The notes: a model not told the origin generated them from the sequence alone. A DNA stretch of 64,000 nt from Benincasa hispida (GCF_009727055.1 NC_052351.1:10250821-10314820), one strand, 5' to 3'; numbered from the stretch's first letter, positions 21,783 through 36,260 are shown. Translations and numbers: made by a program.

Positions 21783-22803
21783 ATAGAGATGTCCACGGGG
21801 GCGGGGCAGGACCGAGGATGTCATTTCCTGTCCCCATCTCCACTCCATATTTCATTTCCCATCCCGTGAAATTCCCCATAGGTATCATGGCGAGTAATCC
21901 CTTAGGGAATTTGTAGGGATCGGGTTCCAGTGGGAAATTTTTTCTCATTAGTTTTTTTCTTAAAAAAGTAAGTAATTTAAATCACTAATGTGAGTAAATT
22001 TTAAATAAATAATTTAGCTCTATCACTAAATTGTTTATTATGGTTTGCTTTACTTGACAATTTGAATTTAAAGATAAATTACTCAAATTTTGTCCTAAAA
22101 AAACTAATCAAATTTTTTAGTGGAAAGAAATAAATATAAATGTAAATATTAAATTTAAACATATTTATTATCTTGACCGATAAACAATCCAACTTGAAAT
22201 TTAAATGTAATGTTTATATAATAATAATAATAACATAACATTAAAAATTTTTAATAAATAAATAAATAAAGGCTAATCGGGGCAGGGTGGGGATGGGCAC
22301 AAGGAATGCACTCCTCCTCCCCATCCCAGTTTAGCTCAAAGAGAACTTTTTTCTCACTCCCTTCCCCATTCCCGACACGGGGTAGGGCCCGCGAGGCCCT
22401 GTGCGCGCAGGAAAATTGGACATATCTAAGATTATATATGTGAGTTATTTGATTTTTATTTATTTATTTCTACTAAAAAAGTTGATTAGTTTTTTTAAGC
22501 CAAAATTTGAGTAAGTTATTTTAAATTCAAATTGTCATATAAAACTAACCATAATAATTTTAGTGATAAAGTTAATTATTTATTTAAAATTTGTCTATAT
22601 TAGTGATTTAAATGAATTGGTTTTTTTTTTAATAAAAGACAAACTAATAGGAAAAAATTTCCTGTGAGAACCTGATCCCCACGGGAAATCCTCATCCCGA
22701 TCTCTGTAGAGAATTTCATGAGGATGGAAAATGAAATGGGGAGCAGGGATGGAGACGAGGAATGGCATCCCTAGCCCTATCCTGCTCCGTAGACATCTGT
22801 AGT
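21783..22803. mobile_element. Long terminal-inverted-repeat element Y
   Basis: The left arm, 21789-22130 (GATGTCCACGGGGGCGGGGC, then CATTTCC, GAAATTCC and AT-rich tracts including AAATTACTCAAATTTTG), is matched in reverse by 22470-22797. The latter ends GGGATGGAGACGAGG...AGACATC. Arms are about 330 bp each, with about 340 bp between them. That middle contains the right arm of element X. The arrangement X-left, Y-left, X-right, Y-right is interleaved rather than nested. No transposase gene is visible. Confidence 0.6.
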
Positions 22804-24224
22804 CGTAGATTGTACTATTTTTTCAATTGTAATTGTTGCTCATAAATAGTTTAAGTTAGAGAAATGATTATATGCAACCTAACCCTTATACTCTCCATTT
22901 ATTAACCACATAAAAATAGAATTAAAAAAATATCTTTTAAAAGAACAAAAATACCATAAGACATTATTTTATTGGACAATAATTAAGATGCACTAACATA
23001 GGTATATTTAAAAGGAACACCCAAATTTTTTTTCTTTTTTAAGTTATTGTTTGTCTCTATAGAATTTTGATTTGATTCATATAGATCATTATTATTTGAT
23101 TAAATCTTCCGAAAGCCATTGCCTTTGAGGGATGTTGATAATCTATTTACATGACAAGTTTCTGTTCCTACTAAATTTATATTTTACCGAACGGGAGAAA
23201 ATGTGAACCTTCGACCTTTTTTTATTTTTTTATTCTTGGGTTATAATATCTTAATCCAACTTTGCACATGTTGACTTAATTATATTTTAGTTCTTAATGT
23301 TTTGATCTTTTCCCAATTTAGTTCTTTTAACAATAATTTCATGATCTTTTCTAATATATATGTATTGCAAAGGTTTTGTGATTTTTTTCAACTAAGTCCT
23401 CACAACTAAATATTAAGGAGACCTTTGAAACAAGAAGTTTGTTATTATAGTCCTAAGTTATTATAGTTGGGTTATAATAGTTTGTGTTTAAAGTGTAGAT
23501 TATTTTAGTATGAGTTATAATAGTAGAAGGAAATAGTAAACACGATGGAAAGAATAAAAAAAATGATGAAGTAAAAATAGTAAAAACTGTAGTAAATAGT
23601 AAATATTGTAGCAAATAGAAGTTTTGAAATAGTATTGACGGTAGCTAATTGGGGATTACAAAATAGTATTTATTGTAGTAAGATGTGGTTATTATAGTTC
23701 TAGAGCCGTCCTTGTCCTAAACACCTCCTAAAAGAGTGATGATAAAAATGAATTTGGAATGTGGGTGTCATTTATTATTGTATTAATATTTCAATGGGTC
23801 AATTTCCTGTAACAACATTTCAAGTGTTATTTCTCCTTTTTCTTTAACGATAAGTTTTACATATTTTTTTAAACAAATAAAATTTACCTATTGCCAAAGT
23901 GATCCTAACTTATCTATATTGTAGTTATCGATCAAAAAGTATGTAGTTCAAACTCCTAACCCTATGTACTGAAAAAATAATAAAAAATAAAAATTTTCGT
24001 ATTAAGTCAAATAAAACAAATAAATATTTTACTTTATGGTTCTGTGGTATGCTTACATCACCAAATTAAAATACATAGTATTTTAAACTCAATTAATAAA
24101 GACTATTATGGCGTTAATGTATCATTAGTTAATTTTAATGTTTAGTGACAAAACGACTGAATCTAAACAAAACAAAACAAAAAAGATCGAGAGTAAGAGT
24201 TGATATTGAAACCCTTTGTCAAAA

Positions 24225-24255
<31 letters not shown>

Positions 24256-25081
24256 GGTATGAAATTAATATTTTTTTAAAAAAATTATGAACCAAATTCA
24301 ACAATATACTCATCATTCAGGACTAAAACATATATTTAGCATAAGTTCTATTTTTATCCTATTAAAAAGAGAGGAAAGAAAACATAAAGATTTAATTAAT
24401 GTCATTAAATAACAACAATTGAATTATGTTAAGTTTGACATGATATTTTAAAACTTAAATATCAAATAAAAACTGAATCTAAAATTTGAAAAAAGAAAAA
24501 AGAAAAAAGAAAAAAGAAAAAGAATAGGAAATTAAATTTAAAACATAAAATAAAAGTGTAACATTAAAATTTAGAGAATAAATAGAAACCAACTCCAAAA
24601 GATGACTCAAGCCCAATAAAATCATTGCATATAAAACTCGAGCAATGCAGTTGAATGTAAATTAATGAGGGAACTGTCAGTTTCCTGAGTGCTGGTTGTG
24701 TTCAACATTGTCTTCTCTGATCACAAAGTTTCCTCGTCTTCTCTGCTTGAGGAAACCAGTCGAAGCAGTCAATTGGTAAAATCCCAGACGTTTCTCATCT
24801 TGAATTGTGACACATACTTACTTTGTTGGGGGAGTATTTAATATGGCTCATCCACTTCTGAATATTCAAATTTGTATCAAACCCAACAGAGCACACCATG
24901 ACATGATGACTGAGTCTTTTCTACTGCAAATAAATGTAGAAAATAACATCGAAACAAGTGGCTCCAAACCGTTTCCTCTGAATTAATTGTACAACGAAAG
25001 GTGCTAGAGATATTTCAATTATCTGTTTTCATCTCTTCAAGAAAAAGTTCGTCTCTTAATCAGCTATTCCAAACAAAAATC
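22804..25081. other. AT-rich intergenic region upstream of the CRK gene
   Basis: No gene or recognisable transposon domain was found. It includes an A-rich tract at about 24217-24257 and a 7-bp microsatellite, GAAAAAA repeated about five times (24487-24524). The last few hundred bases presumably contain the CRK promoter. I could not identify a convincing TATA box at a defined distance. Confidence 0.6.
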
Positions 25082-28032
<2,951 letters not shown>

Positions 28033-29400
28033 CCATATGGTTTCACAAATCTGCAGAAAATTTCATCTGCCTGATCATCATCAGCAGGATGATTACTTCA
28101 GAGATTTTATTCCCTTTCTCAAAACATTAGATTAGAAATTACCAACGTGTTTAGATCGTTAAATATATAACATAGTTCAATTGTGGTTAGAAGATGAGTT
28201 TCTTGCCGTTGCTGTATCATATAGATATTTCTAAAAAAAGTTATACAAACAAAAAAAAAAAAAAAAAAATCAGAAGATAAATTAAATTCATAAACAAACC
28301 TTTGATTCGTGGACCTACATATAATTCTTAAATATACTATTTGTCGCAAGTAATGAATGAAGATAGTATGAAAAAATTTTCTCATTTGATTTTTTATTCT
28401 TTTTGTTTTTTAAAATTAAGTTTATATACATTACCTCTACTTTTAAATTTCTTCGTTTGTTATTTACCTTTTATCAATAGTTTTAAAAAAACCAAGCCAA
28501 TTTTTTAAAACTAAAAAAATAGCTTTTGAAAACTTATTTTTATTTTTGGAGTTTGGTTAAGAATTCAATCATTGTAGTTGTAAAAGATATAAATCATAGT
28601 AAGAAATAGGGAGTAAATTTAATTTTCAAAAACCAAAAACCAAAACAAAATGGTTAACAAATGGGGTAATAATGTTTTTTTTTTTACTTACGAATATGAT
28701 AAAAATAAATAAATTATGTATTAGAGTTTATATCTGTTTATATTACTTTAGTAAATATCAAATTTATTCGTTAACTAGTGTTCATGCATTTGTTGTTATT
28801 ATTTGCAAACTTAATCTGAGCTCTTATTAATTTGTTTCAGAGTATTATCATTCTAGTATATCATTATATCTTATAATGGTTCAATTCGTCATATAATCAT
28901 TTTGAATGTATGTTGATAAACTATTGATACACCATTATTATATTTGACATTAAATTTTAAATGCATAGTTATATACTACTGATGTATTAGTGTTGTCCTA
29001 ATGTCATATTTAAAATAATTTTGAATTGATATTGGCATACTATTAATATACCAACATTATACTTTTTATAACCCAATACACCAATGTTATACTTGAAATT
29101 TAATTATAATCAATATAATCAATATACTATTGAGACACTAATATTTTACTTGAAAAGGATTTAGAAAGAATGTTGTTATACTACTAATACATAAATAATA
29201 TACTTGAAATTATTTTTTAATGACTACTTATATACTATTGATACACTTCTGTTAAAATTTTAATCAATTTTGAATGAGTGTAGATAAACTACTAACACCT
29301 ATGTAATGAAATATTATTGATGTTACACTTTGAATGAATGATGAGATATTATTGATGCATTAAGTGCATCCTATTAGACAAAAACTTGAAAAATTAAAAG
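28033..29400. other. AT-rich intergenic region downstream of the CRK gene
   Basis: No gene was found. It holds a poly(A) tract at about 28250-28269 and a MITE-like repeat at about 28452-28668. At about 28850-29345 a degenerate repeat is built on TACTATTGATACACTAATAT and TATACTTGAAAT, with units about 50-60 bp long. The repeats are diverged and have no coding content. Confidence 0.6.
28452..28668. mobile_element. MITE-like repeat, full-length copy
   Basis: A short non-coding element whose right end, AAACCAAAACAAAATGGTTAA, is roughly the inverse of its left end. It matches the sequence split between 29400-29455 and 53214-53346: the stretches around AATCATTGTA, AGAAATAGGGAG versus GAAATGAGGAGG, and AAACCAAAA..AAAATGGTTA. 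Boundaries are approximate and the superfamily (possibly hAT-like) is uncertain. Confidence 0.5.
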
Positions 29401-29458
29401 TCATGTTTGGTAACCATTTGGTTTTTGGTTTTTGTATTTGATTCTTTTTCTTAAAAAA
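29400..29458. mobile_element. Left end of a MITE-like repeat, interrupted
   Basis: GTTTGGTAACCATTTGGTTT is the complement of the repeat end at 53310-53346 (AAATAAAATGGTTACCAAAC). The rest of the repeat is found only beyond the copia B complex, at 53214. I read this as one small element split by later insertions. A GA microsatellite follows. Confidence 0.55.
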
Positions 29459-29464
29459 AAGAGA

Positions 29465-29735
29465 GAGAGAGAGAGTTTCATTAAGCCTCAAGGGGAATAT
29501 TGGAAATTACATCATTATTTACGAGGTTCGAAGCCCAAGAAAGAAATCTACTACACCAAAATCCAGAATAATTAAAATTTCTAGCCCTCTTTGCAGCTTC
29601 ATGAGCAACAACATTCGCCTTCCTATTAACTGATGAAAAGAGATAAATTTGAAGGCTGATACAAGATCAAGGATTTCAAGTAGGATAGATTCAACTTCAA
29701 AGTGAGAGGATGAAGTGCCATTTATCAAATTAATG
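29465..29735 (-). pseudogene. LINE (non-LTR retrotransposon) RNase H fragment
   Basis: On the minus strand the sequence reads, with frameshifts, SVNRKANVVAHEAAKRARNF, then FWCSRFLSWASNLVNNDVIS and NIPLEA followed by stops. This is the C-terminal RNase H part of a plant L1-type ORF2, where N.VAH..AK is conserved. The upstream part of the element is absent. It abuts the truncated left LTR of copia B on its right and a GA-repeat on its left. Confidence 0.65.
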
Positions 29736-30234
29736 GCACTATACTTGTGATCTTTTCTTTAAGAAACATTCTTCCCATGAATGTAGGCTTTGTGTGGCCG
29801 AGCCACGTTAACTCCCCTGTGTATCTTCTTCTCCCTCTACTTCTCTCCTTTCCTCTTGCTCCTTTTTTCCTTTCCAGGCAACAAATAGACATCCATTACA
29901 GAGAGAGTTTTTTTTACAGAGTGGTTTCGTTCTGTTAGTGAAATAGAGAAATGTGAGAATGTTTAGGTTTCGTCCTTTGTGAGTTAGTGAAAGAGAAAAA
30001 TTTGAGAATGTTTACCATTTGAGTAAGCACAAGTAGGTGAAGATCTCTCCATCTCATCCACCCACGTGTAAAAGGCTCAGCTTCTTGTTGTGGATGCTTC
30101 TCAGCTTTCCTTTCCACCTATTGAAAGCAGTGCTCGAGCCAAGGCTTACTAAGTGGGCTTCTTACACACTTTCTTGGACGTGTGATTCACATTTGGGCCT
30201 GTGCTAGTGATCCTCCTAAGATCAAAACCCAACA
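29736..30234 (+). repeat. Copia B 5' LTR, left end truncated
   Basis: The sequence from GTGATCTTTTCTTTAAGAAA through ATCAAAACCCAACA matches the B 3' LTR at 52073-53213, apart from the LINE inserted in the latter. The 3' LTR appears to extend further left, so the 5' copy has lost its start to the adjoining LINE fragment. A degenerate tRNA-Met primer-binding site (AGTATCAGAG) follows at about 30239-30248. Confidence 0.75.
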
Positions 30235-30305
30235 AAAGTAGTATCAGAGTTGTTCTATCAGCAAGAAAGTAAATCTTGGAAGTTCAAGATTGTTTCTTAC
30301 TTGAG

Positions 30306-31140
30306 ATGACAGTAGCTAAAGTGGAGTTTGAAAAGTTTAATGGTAAGGGTGATTTTGCCTTGTGGAAGGCAAAAATTAGAGTTTTGCTTGGTCAGCAAAA
30401 GGCTCTTAAGGCCCTCTTGGATCCATCAAAACTCCCATAAATGGTGACTGCACAGGAAAAGGAAGACATGGAGTTAATAGCTTATGGAACACTCATTTTG
30501 AATATGAGAGACGGTGTCCTGAGGCAAATTATTGAAGAAGAGACAACATACAAAATCTGGACCAAACTTGAAGAATTATATGCTAAGAAAAACTTCTCTA
30601 ATAAAATGTATCTAAGGAAAAGGTTCTTTTACCTTCAATATGGATCCTTCCAAGCCCCTGTTAGACAATTTAGATAAATACAAGAAACTTGTTACGGAAT
30701 TTAAAAGTCTTAGAGAAAAACTTGGTGAAGAGAATGAAGCATTTATGCTTATTAACTTCCCACATGAAGCTTATAGAGAAGTCAAGAATGCTCTAAAATA
30801 TGAGAGAGATGCTATCACAATTGACATTATTATTTAAGCCCTTAAAACTAGAGAAATGGAAATACAATCCTCTAAAAGGGAACAACTCACTGAGAAGGTT
30901 TGTATATTAAAAATAAACCTTAATTAACCAATGGAAGAACGGAAAACAACATCAAAATGAAGATAAGAAAACTAAACAGAAATTGAGATATAAGTACTGC
31001 AAGAAGAAAGATCATATAATTCAAGACTGCTTCATTTTAAAAAGAAAGAACCAAAAAAAAAAAAAAAAGAATGATGCCAAAGAAAAACAACGTAAAGCAT
31101 CTATTGTTGAAGGTTATTTCATCTACTCCGATGCTCTTGC
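30306..31140 (+). pseudogene. Copia B gag, broken
   Basis: It begins MTVAKVEFEKFNGKGDFALW, KAKIRVLLGQQKALKALLDP, a stop at 30438, then MVTAQEKEDMELIAYGTLIL, TTYKIWTKLEELYAKK and SNKMYLRKRFFYLQY. A frameshift near 30660 leads to LDKYKKLVTEFKSLREKLGE and INFPHEAYREVKNALKYERD. This is plant copia capsid (UBN2). The zinc knuckle reads YKYCKKKDHIIQDC, with the first cysteine replaced by tyrosine. A 16-base A run follows at about 31052-31068. After about 31140 the frame leads to the protease, which resumes only at 36261 after insertions. Confidence 0.85.
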
Positions 31141-33954
31141 TTCCACTTAAGACCAAGCTAATTTGATGAGTCCTTTTGGGCAAACTATAAGAACTGAATT
31201 CCCGCAGAAGCGTGTGAACACCTTAAATTTAGACATTTAATTTTATGGAAACAAAAACAGTAAAATAAAATATGCATTTGTCAGATAAACATTCAAATAA
31301 AACATAAGCATGCTAGAAAAGAGGAAGAAGAGGAGAAATGAAAACTCACATTTGTAGATTCCTCTAGCTTTCCTTTTCAACCATTATTAACGATCTCGAA
31401 CTTCTCCAAGAAGAAGGAGACCACCAATAAAGTTACCTTGCTATTCTCTAGGATTCCAAAGAACTCAAGAGTAGTCTCCATGAACTTTTAGGAGGAAAAA
31501 AGGAAGAGAATTTATAGAGAGAAGTTAGAGAGAAAGTGGAGGTTGGAGGCTAGCATTTTGTGTGATAAAAATCTCTTGCCCTAAATGGGCTATAAGGATA
31601 TATTTATATGGGAAGGGTTAACCCTTTCTCCATGTATTTCTCTATATACCTTAGTACTAATTAATTAAATAACTTTTATTTAACTAATTGACACATTAAT
31701 TAAATAACCATATATTAAATCTTATTTAATATATACATTTAATTAGTTATCATGAATACCATATATTTATACTAACCTCCAATCTCCATTATTTCTTAAT
31801 CAATTAACTAACAATTAATTAATCAATTACATAACTATATTAAATCATATTTAATATGGAGTTAATATTTATATGTATAAATCTCTTTATGAATTCGATT
31901 CATATAAATCTAATATTTGAACCTTATTCAAATATATCTCTCTTACATAATTTAGATTATAGATCAAATCTATAATTAACCATTATATATTTATCTCATT
32001 AATATTAAATTTTCTCATTTGATTTGAACAATTTAAATCATTCCTCATTACTATGCTAACAAGGAGACCTTATGGACCTACTGATTAGAAGTTCAATGAT
32101 ATGAGATTAATCAATTAATCAATTAAGCTTCTTTAATCCAATCAATCAATATTCATTAACTACCAGTCACTCTACTAAAGACCGATAGTTGCACTCTTCA
32201 CACTGTATAGATATATTTCTGTGTCCATAAATATAACCAATCAACGATAACCTTTTATAAATGCTCATAACTATCCTCCAGTTATTGATTCCTCTAATGA
32301 ACAAACAGTTTATAGTTTAATCTCAAGACAATGAGAAGTTGAGGTTTCATTGTTCAAGACCCAGAAGCAATTGTTAGGGGAGCATTTAAATAGATCCCAA
32401 TGGTAGGCTTGTTGAGTCAACTATCATTGCCACCCTCACTCATACAGAATTAAGTGGTTGTCTAATACTCCAATTATTCTAAAATAACTTATTTTTTAAA
32501 TTAAACATTTAAAAATGTATTCCAAACACACTTTTAATCTCTTTTTTTAAAAAAAATGTTCACAACTCACTCAGAATTAAGGTTACGATGGTCATCCTAG
32601 TGAAATATTAGTTTCTTCAAGTAACGATGTTATAAAGAGAATCTAATTATTTCATGGTCCGATCGATGTATACACTACTACAAAAATGGTGTTTCTTGAC
32701 GTTTTTCAAATGCCAAGTGTCAATTTTCTTGATGTTTTAAAAAATGTCAAGGAAGCTAGTGTCAAGAATGTGAATTTTCTTGACGTTTTAAAAACGTCAA
32801 GAAACACTAACACTTGACATGTTTGAAATTTCAAGAATATGAGCGTTCTTGACAAGGAAAAAACGTCAAGAAATTTTTTAACTTGACAATGAAAAATCGT
32901 CAAAATATATCCTATTTGACATGTTGGAAATGTCAAGAATATGGGAGTTCTTGACTTGTTAAACATGTCAAGAATATCTATAATCTTGACACGTTGAACA
33001 TATCAAGCCTGCTTGTGATTTTTTTAGAAAAATATGTAATGTTGACGTTTTTACCTATAATTGCTCTTGTATTTTGATCTAACAACCACATTTGGTATGT
33101 ATATGACATACATTCATCAATCAAATAAACAATACATGCATTTTCAATCTTATATATCAACCAAATTTCCACCAATATCTCTTTATAAAAACTTCACTTC
33201 TTTAACATTGTCAATATTATAACCCCATAAAGTATTTATAAGTTAAAAGAATATGAAAAACCCCATATGAATTATTCCAACATTATAGTCAACCAGATAT
33301 GAACAATTTCAAAAGTATAACAACATCAACCCACGTATTAAAAAATTTTCTATTATACAATCAACCCCCATCCCCTCTATGAACAATTAAAAAAAATTAC
33401 ACCTACAAATCCCGTATGAAGTAATTCGAGTCAAATCTCGTTCACTATGCTCCTGCCTCTACAAGAATAATATAGTCCACCTTGAACTCGTCGCTTTGAG
33501 CACCTACATCAATGAAATAATATACCAAAACTAAAACATAAGATTGAAACAACTTAAAATTACTAAACTTAAGCACCGCAAGTTAAAATCCTCATGGAAA
33601 GATTTGTAAAAGTGAGTGACTACTATCTAGTCTAAGAAATAGGTTTCAGAAGCCAATGCTCCAATAAAAAAAAAACTAATGAACTCTTATGATAACCAAA
33701 TTTACATACTGACCAAAAACCTACACCTCACACACCCTAGAGAGAATGTCAATTGCTATGTTTGTTTGAAGCTCTCACTTTTGAGCAAGGAAAAGCGTTC
33801 CAAGATTTATAAATGCAACGTACAATGTAACAAGGGGATCTTGAATCCTAAATGAGTCAATGACAATACTAAATATGATCTATAAAGGGAAACTGGAACT
33901 TTTAACTAACAAACTAAATAGCAAGGGGATCCACCTGAAAATTTATCAACGTAC

Positions 33955-34524
33955 AAGCATTATTGCACTTCCAAAGTCACATATTTTTACTTGGTGAATA
34001 AGGGGATTCACCTGCAGAAAGCAAGCAGAACATTAGGCAATCATGTCACACAAGTATAGGCCTCTACAACTGTTCTTTTCAACAAAAATTCATCTCAATT
34101 TCCATATTCACTTTCAAATCATCAAAGAGCAATACCAAAATATTTTGAGGCTTCAAATCTCGGTGACAAACTCCAGGAACCGTGTGGATATGGGCCAGGC
34201 CCCTAAAAACCTAGAAGAAACAACAATTGACATGAGAAAAAAGTTGTGTGTTGTTTAGAAAAATGAGATAATAAAGGATAATTATTTATACCTGGTACAT
34301 GTATAATTTGACATAGATGATTGGCATTCTTTGATTTGCATTACTGTAATGCTTCAAAACCGAAACATGGTTTCAGGGACATATTCCATTACCAAGTTGA
34401 GAAATAGTTTGTCTTTTGTAGTAGTGGAAAAGAAACAATGCTTTTGGAGCTCACGCTTCTTATATCTTATGTCCTGCAAAACCTTCTTTATAGCCATATT
34501 TTCACCCGTTTCCAAGCATTTGGC
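33955..34524 (-). pseudogene. Fragment of a GSK3/SHAGGY-like protein kinase gene (three exons, introns kept)
   Basis: Minus-strand exons: 34524-34292 ([20 protein letters not shown], then [26 protein letters not shown] and KHYSNANQRMPIIYVKLYMY), 34210-34137 ([20 protein letters not shown]) and 34011-33955 (VNPLIHQVKICDFGSAIML). GT-AG introns lie between them. These are the ATP-lysine, catalytic-loop HRD and DFG regions in the wording peculiar to plant GSK3/SHAGGY kinases. About 13 residues between RELQ and KHCFFS are missing, a 1-bp deletion after MFR causes a frameshift, and the second exon end is out of frame. N-terminal and C-terminal parts are absent. It lies inside a CACTA-like element, so transposon capture is likely. 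Confidence 0.85.
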
Positions 34525-34983
34525 CTGGGAAAGAAGAACATTTATGCATCATTATTTTCTTACTTGATCAAGACAATGTCAACATAATCAAATTACTAAA
34601 CTTCTTTCCAATCCTCATGTCTGATAAACAATTGAAAGGCAACTGGAAGCAATGTTTGTCAGAACAAGTGATAAACGATCAATTGATAGACTAAAGTGTA
34701 GACATGAATGGGAGTGCAAACGAGAGAGACGGAGAAAGTAGCGAGTGTAATCTAAATGGTATATGCATAAGCAAAAGGTGGGATTAGCATTGAAAGTTTC
34801 CAAAATTCGAGTCATTTGATGCTAACACAACACACTCGTTAAGACTAGATAATCCAAGAATTTCCAACTCAAATGGATTCATCTTGAAAGCAAAGCAAAC
34901 AGAACCCCAACAGACAATCTAGTTACACATACGAAAGAAACAGTTCACACTCTAACAAACAGAGCATTTAGATTCTTACCAAT

Positions 34984-35560
34984 CTAAAGACTCAGCGTTA
35001 GAATCTGTAACCTACCTTGTTCCTCCATTTTCTTGAAAAAATCATCGGCTTTAGAGATCGCCGCATAATGAATGCAATGAGAAAGGAAACCCAAATGCCA
35101 CAAAACTCTGAATCGCAACTTCAGTAATCGGTGAAGCCCTTCAACCACCTCTCTGTTTTCATTAGCCAGTGCCGATAAGTCTCTCTCCACGGTCGGCCCT
35201 TCAATGTCTTGGTGCTTGAAATCAGACGGTTTCTGCCCGTTCTCTTTCTTAGAGGTTGAAGAGAATCTAGATATCTGATGCTGATCGAAATCCGAGATGG
35301 AGATGAAGCTAGGGTTTCTCAATTTCAGAATTGAACAAGGACCGAATCTGATTGGTCCGTCGTAATTAGGGCTACTACTCTGAATCTGTAAATCGGAAGA
35401 GATTAATTTCGAAATGGAACTGAGGGAGGGATCTGGAGAATCTACGAGGGAATTGAAGAGGTCAACTGTAGGGTTTGGAAATGTTCGTCGCGGAGATCGC
35501 TGAAATGAGGGATCAGAATGTGGAGAAGAGATTCGAGCAAAGGGATGCGTGAGGCACTCG
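34984..35560 (-). pseudogene. Second host gene fragment inside the CACTA-like element, function not recognised
   Basis: On the minus strand one frame stays open from about 35560 to 34984. Serine-, arginine- and proline-rich N-terminal sequence (SSPHSDPSFQRSPRRTFPNP, FISISDFDQHQISRFSSTSK) looks like an organelle-targeting region. A charged segment (DFKHQDIEGPTVERDLSALA) and HCIHYAAISKADDFF, KKMEEQGRLQILTLSL follow. No in-frame ATG was found at the start, so the true 5' end is missing or frameshifted. I do not recognise the family securely. It resembles the first exon of a real plant gene more than random sequence. It probably did not belong with the kinase fragment originally. Confidence 0.5.
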
Positions 35561-36260
35561 TGTTTTTCATTTTTCTGTCCAAATCTGTACTGTCCAGTAT
35601 ATTCTAGTATTTTTGACTATCCAGTATATTCTAGTATTTTTGAGAAATCATTAATTGAATTTGACATTTTTAAAACGTCAAGTACTATATTTTTCAGAAA
35701 TAAATGTACAACCTCCGCTTTTTAAAAATAATTCTTGATGTTTTTTTCTTTAAAATAACTTATTTCTTGACATTTTTTCATAAAAACGTCAAGTATCTAA
35801 AATTGCAAACGTCAATAAAGGTAAACTTCATACCCCACTCACATGTCTTTACATGGACAATATGGTTCATATTGTTTGTAATACTTACATCTCATGTAAT
35901 AATTACAAAATGAGCCATATCTGTAGCAAGATAAGACATCCAACCTTCATCCATTTAAAGTAGACCTTTTAGGTTATTACTTGAACTTGAACCACTTGTA
36001 TGTCAAACACTGTTCAAGTCACATTATATAACCTTAGATCTTAGTTTATTGGATTGAATTAATGCTGTCTAAATGTCAAATAAAATACCTCCTTTTTTTT
36101 TTAATAAGTATTGTAATTAAAGTGCAGGGTGGGGGAATCGAACCTCAAACCACGAGGTTGATAATATGAACATTATACCTCTTATTTTATTAGATAAATA
36201 TTTGTGTTAATAAAACTACAAACCACGAGATACACTAGATTTAGGACATCAATCCTAACA

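Larger units (their letters stand above)
19085..22430. mobile_element. Long terminal-inverted-repeat element X (non-autonomous)
   Basis: The left arm (19089-19235: ATGTCCAATTTTGGTCCC, runs of GGGG, then ATGCATTCCC) is matched in inverted orientation by 22270-22428, ending GGAAAATTGGACAT. The arms are about 150-200 bp and continue inward into matching TTATTATTATT and TTTATTTATTTA tracts. No transposase is visible, and the interior is AT-rich with palindromic minisatellites. The element is interrupted or overlapped by inverted-repeat element Y. I infer a non-autonomous DNA transposon or foldback element. The superfamily is not clear. Confidence 0.6.
32673..35830. mobile_element. CACTA-like DNA transposon carrying host gene fragments, right end lost
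   Basis: The left end reads CACTACTACAAAAATGG, close to the CACTACAAAAA terminus of plant CACTA (En/Spm) elements. The next 350 bp contain many copies of TTCTTGACGTTTTT and its complement AAAACGTCAAGAA, the dense subterminal repeats expected of this superfamily. Similar motifs in the opposite sense (AAAACGTCAAGTA) lie at about 35660-35815. I found no inverted copy of the terminus at the right, so the right boundary is approximate. Inside are two unrelated minus-strand gene fragments with intact-looking splice sites, and no transposase. Confidence 0.6.
31195..36260 (-). mobile_element. Reverse-oriented solo LTR (copia A-related), itself interrupted by a CACTA-like element
   Basis: Read on the minus strand, it starts TGTTAGGATTGATGTCC at 36260, the start of the A-type LTRs. 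It contains counterparts of the A LTR blocks (TTCATTAGAGGAAT, GGACACAGAAATATAT, GTCTTTAGTAGAGTG) and ends CGGGAATTCA at 31195. About 1.9 kb of LTR is split by a 3.1-kb insertion beginning at 32673. Flanking pentamers are AGAAC and AAAAC (4 of 5 match), a possible decayed target duplication. It separates gag of element B from its protease. A Pol domain of its own is absent, hence solo LTR. Confidence 0.75.

Noticed and set aside
25001..25081. The upstream in-frame ATG as the CRK start
   Set aside because: It would put 27 extra residues before the signal peptide. ATG 25082 gives a normal secretory leader.
29935..30117. Minus-strand frame in the B LTR, with a similar one at 52952-53146, as a gene
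   Set aside because: Both are the same LTR segment in two copies, and their reading frames differ. They are shadows.
33380..33520. A possible last exon on the minus strand (GAQSDEFKVDYIILVEAGA) after a TTGATGTAG acceptor
   Set aside because: It is only 19 residues, with no recognised family. It may belong to a captured gene but is too short to support.
33955..34524. A functional GSK3/SHAGGY-like kinase gene
   Set aside because: Frameshift, missing residues, and missing N- and C-terminal exons.
36120..36170. Short GGGGGAATCGAACCTC tract as a tRNA-derived SINE or tRNA gene
   Set aside because: It resembles part of a T-arm only. No complete cloverleaf or A and B boxes could be built.
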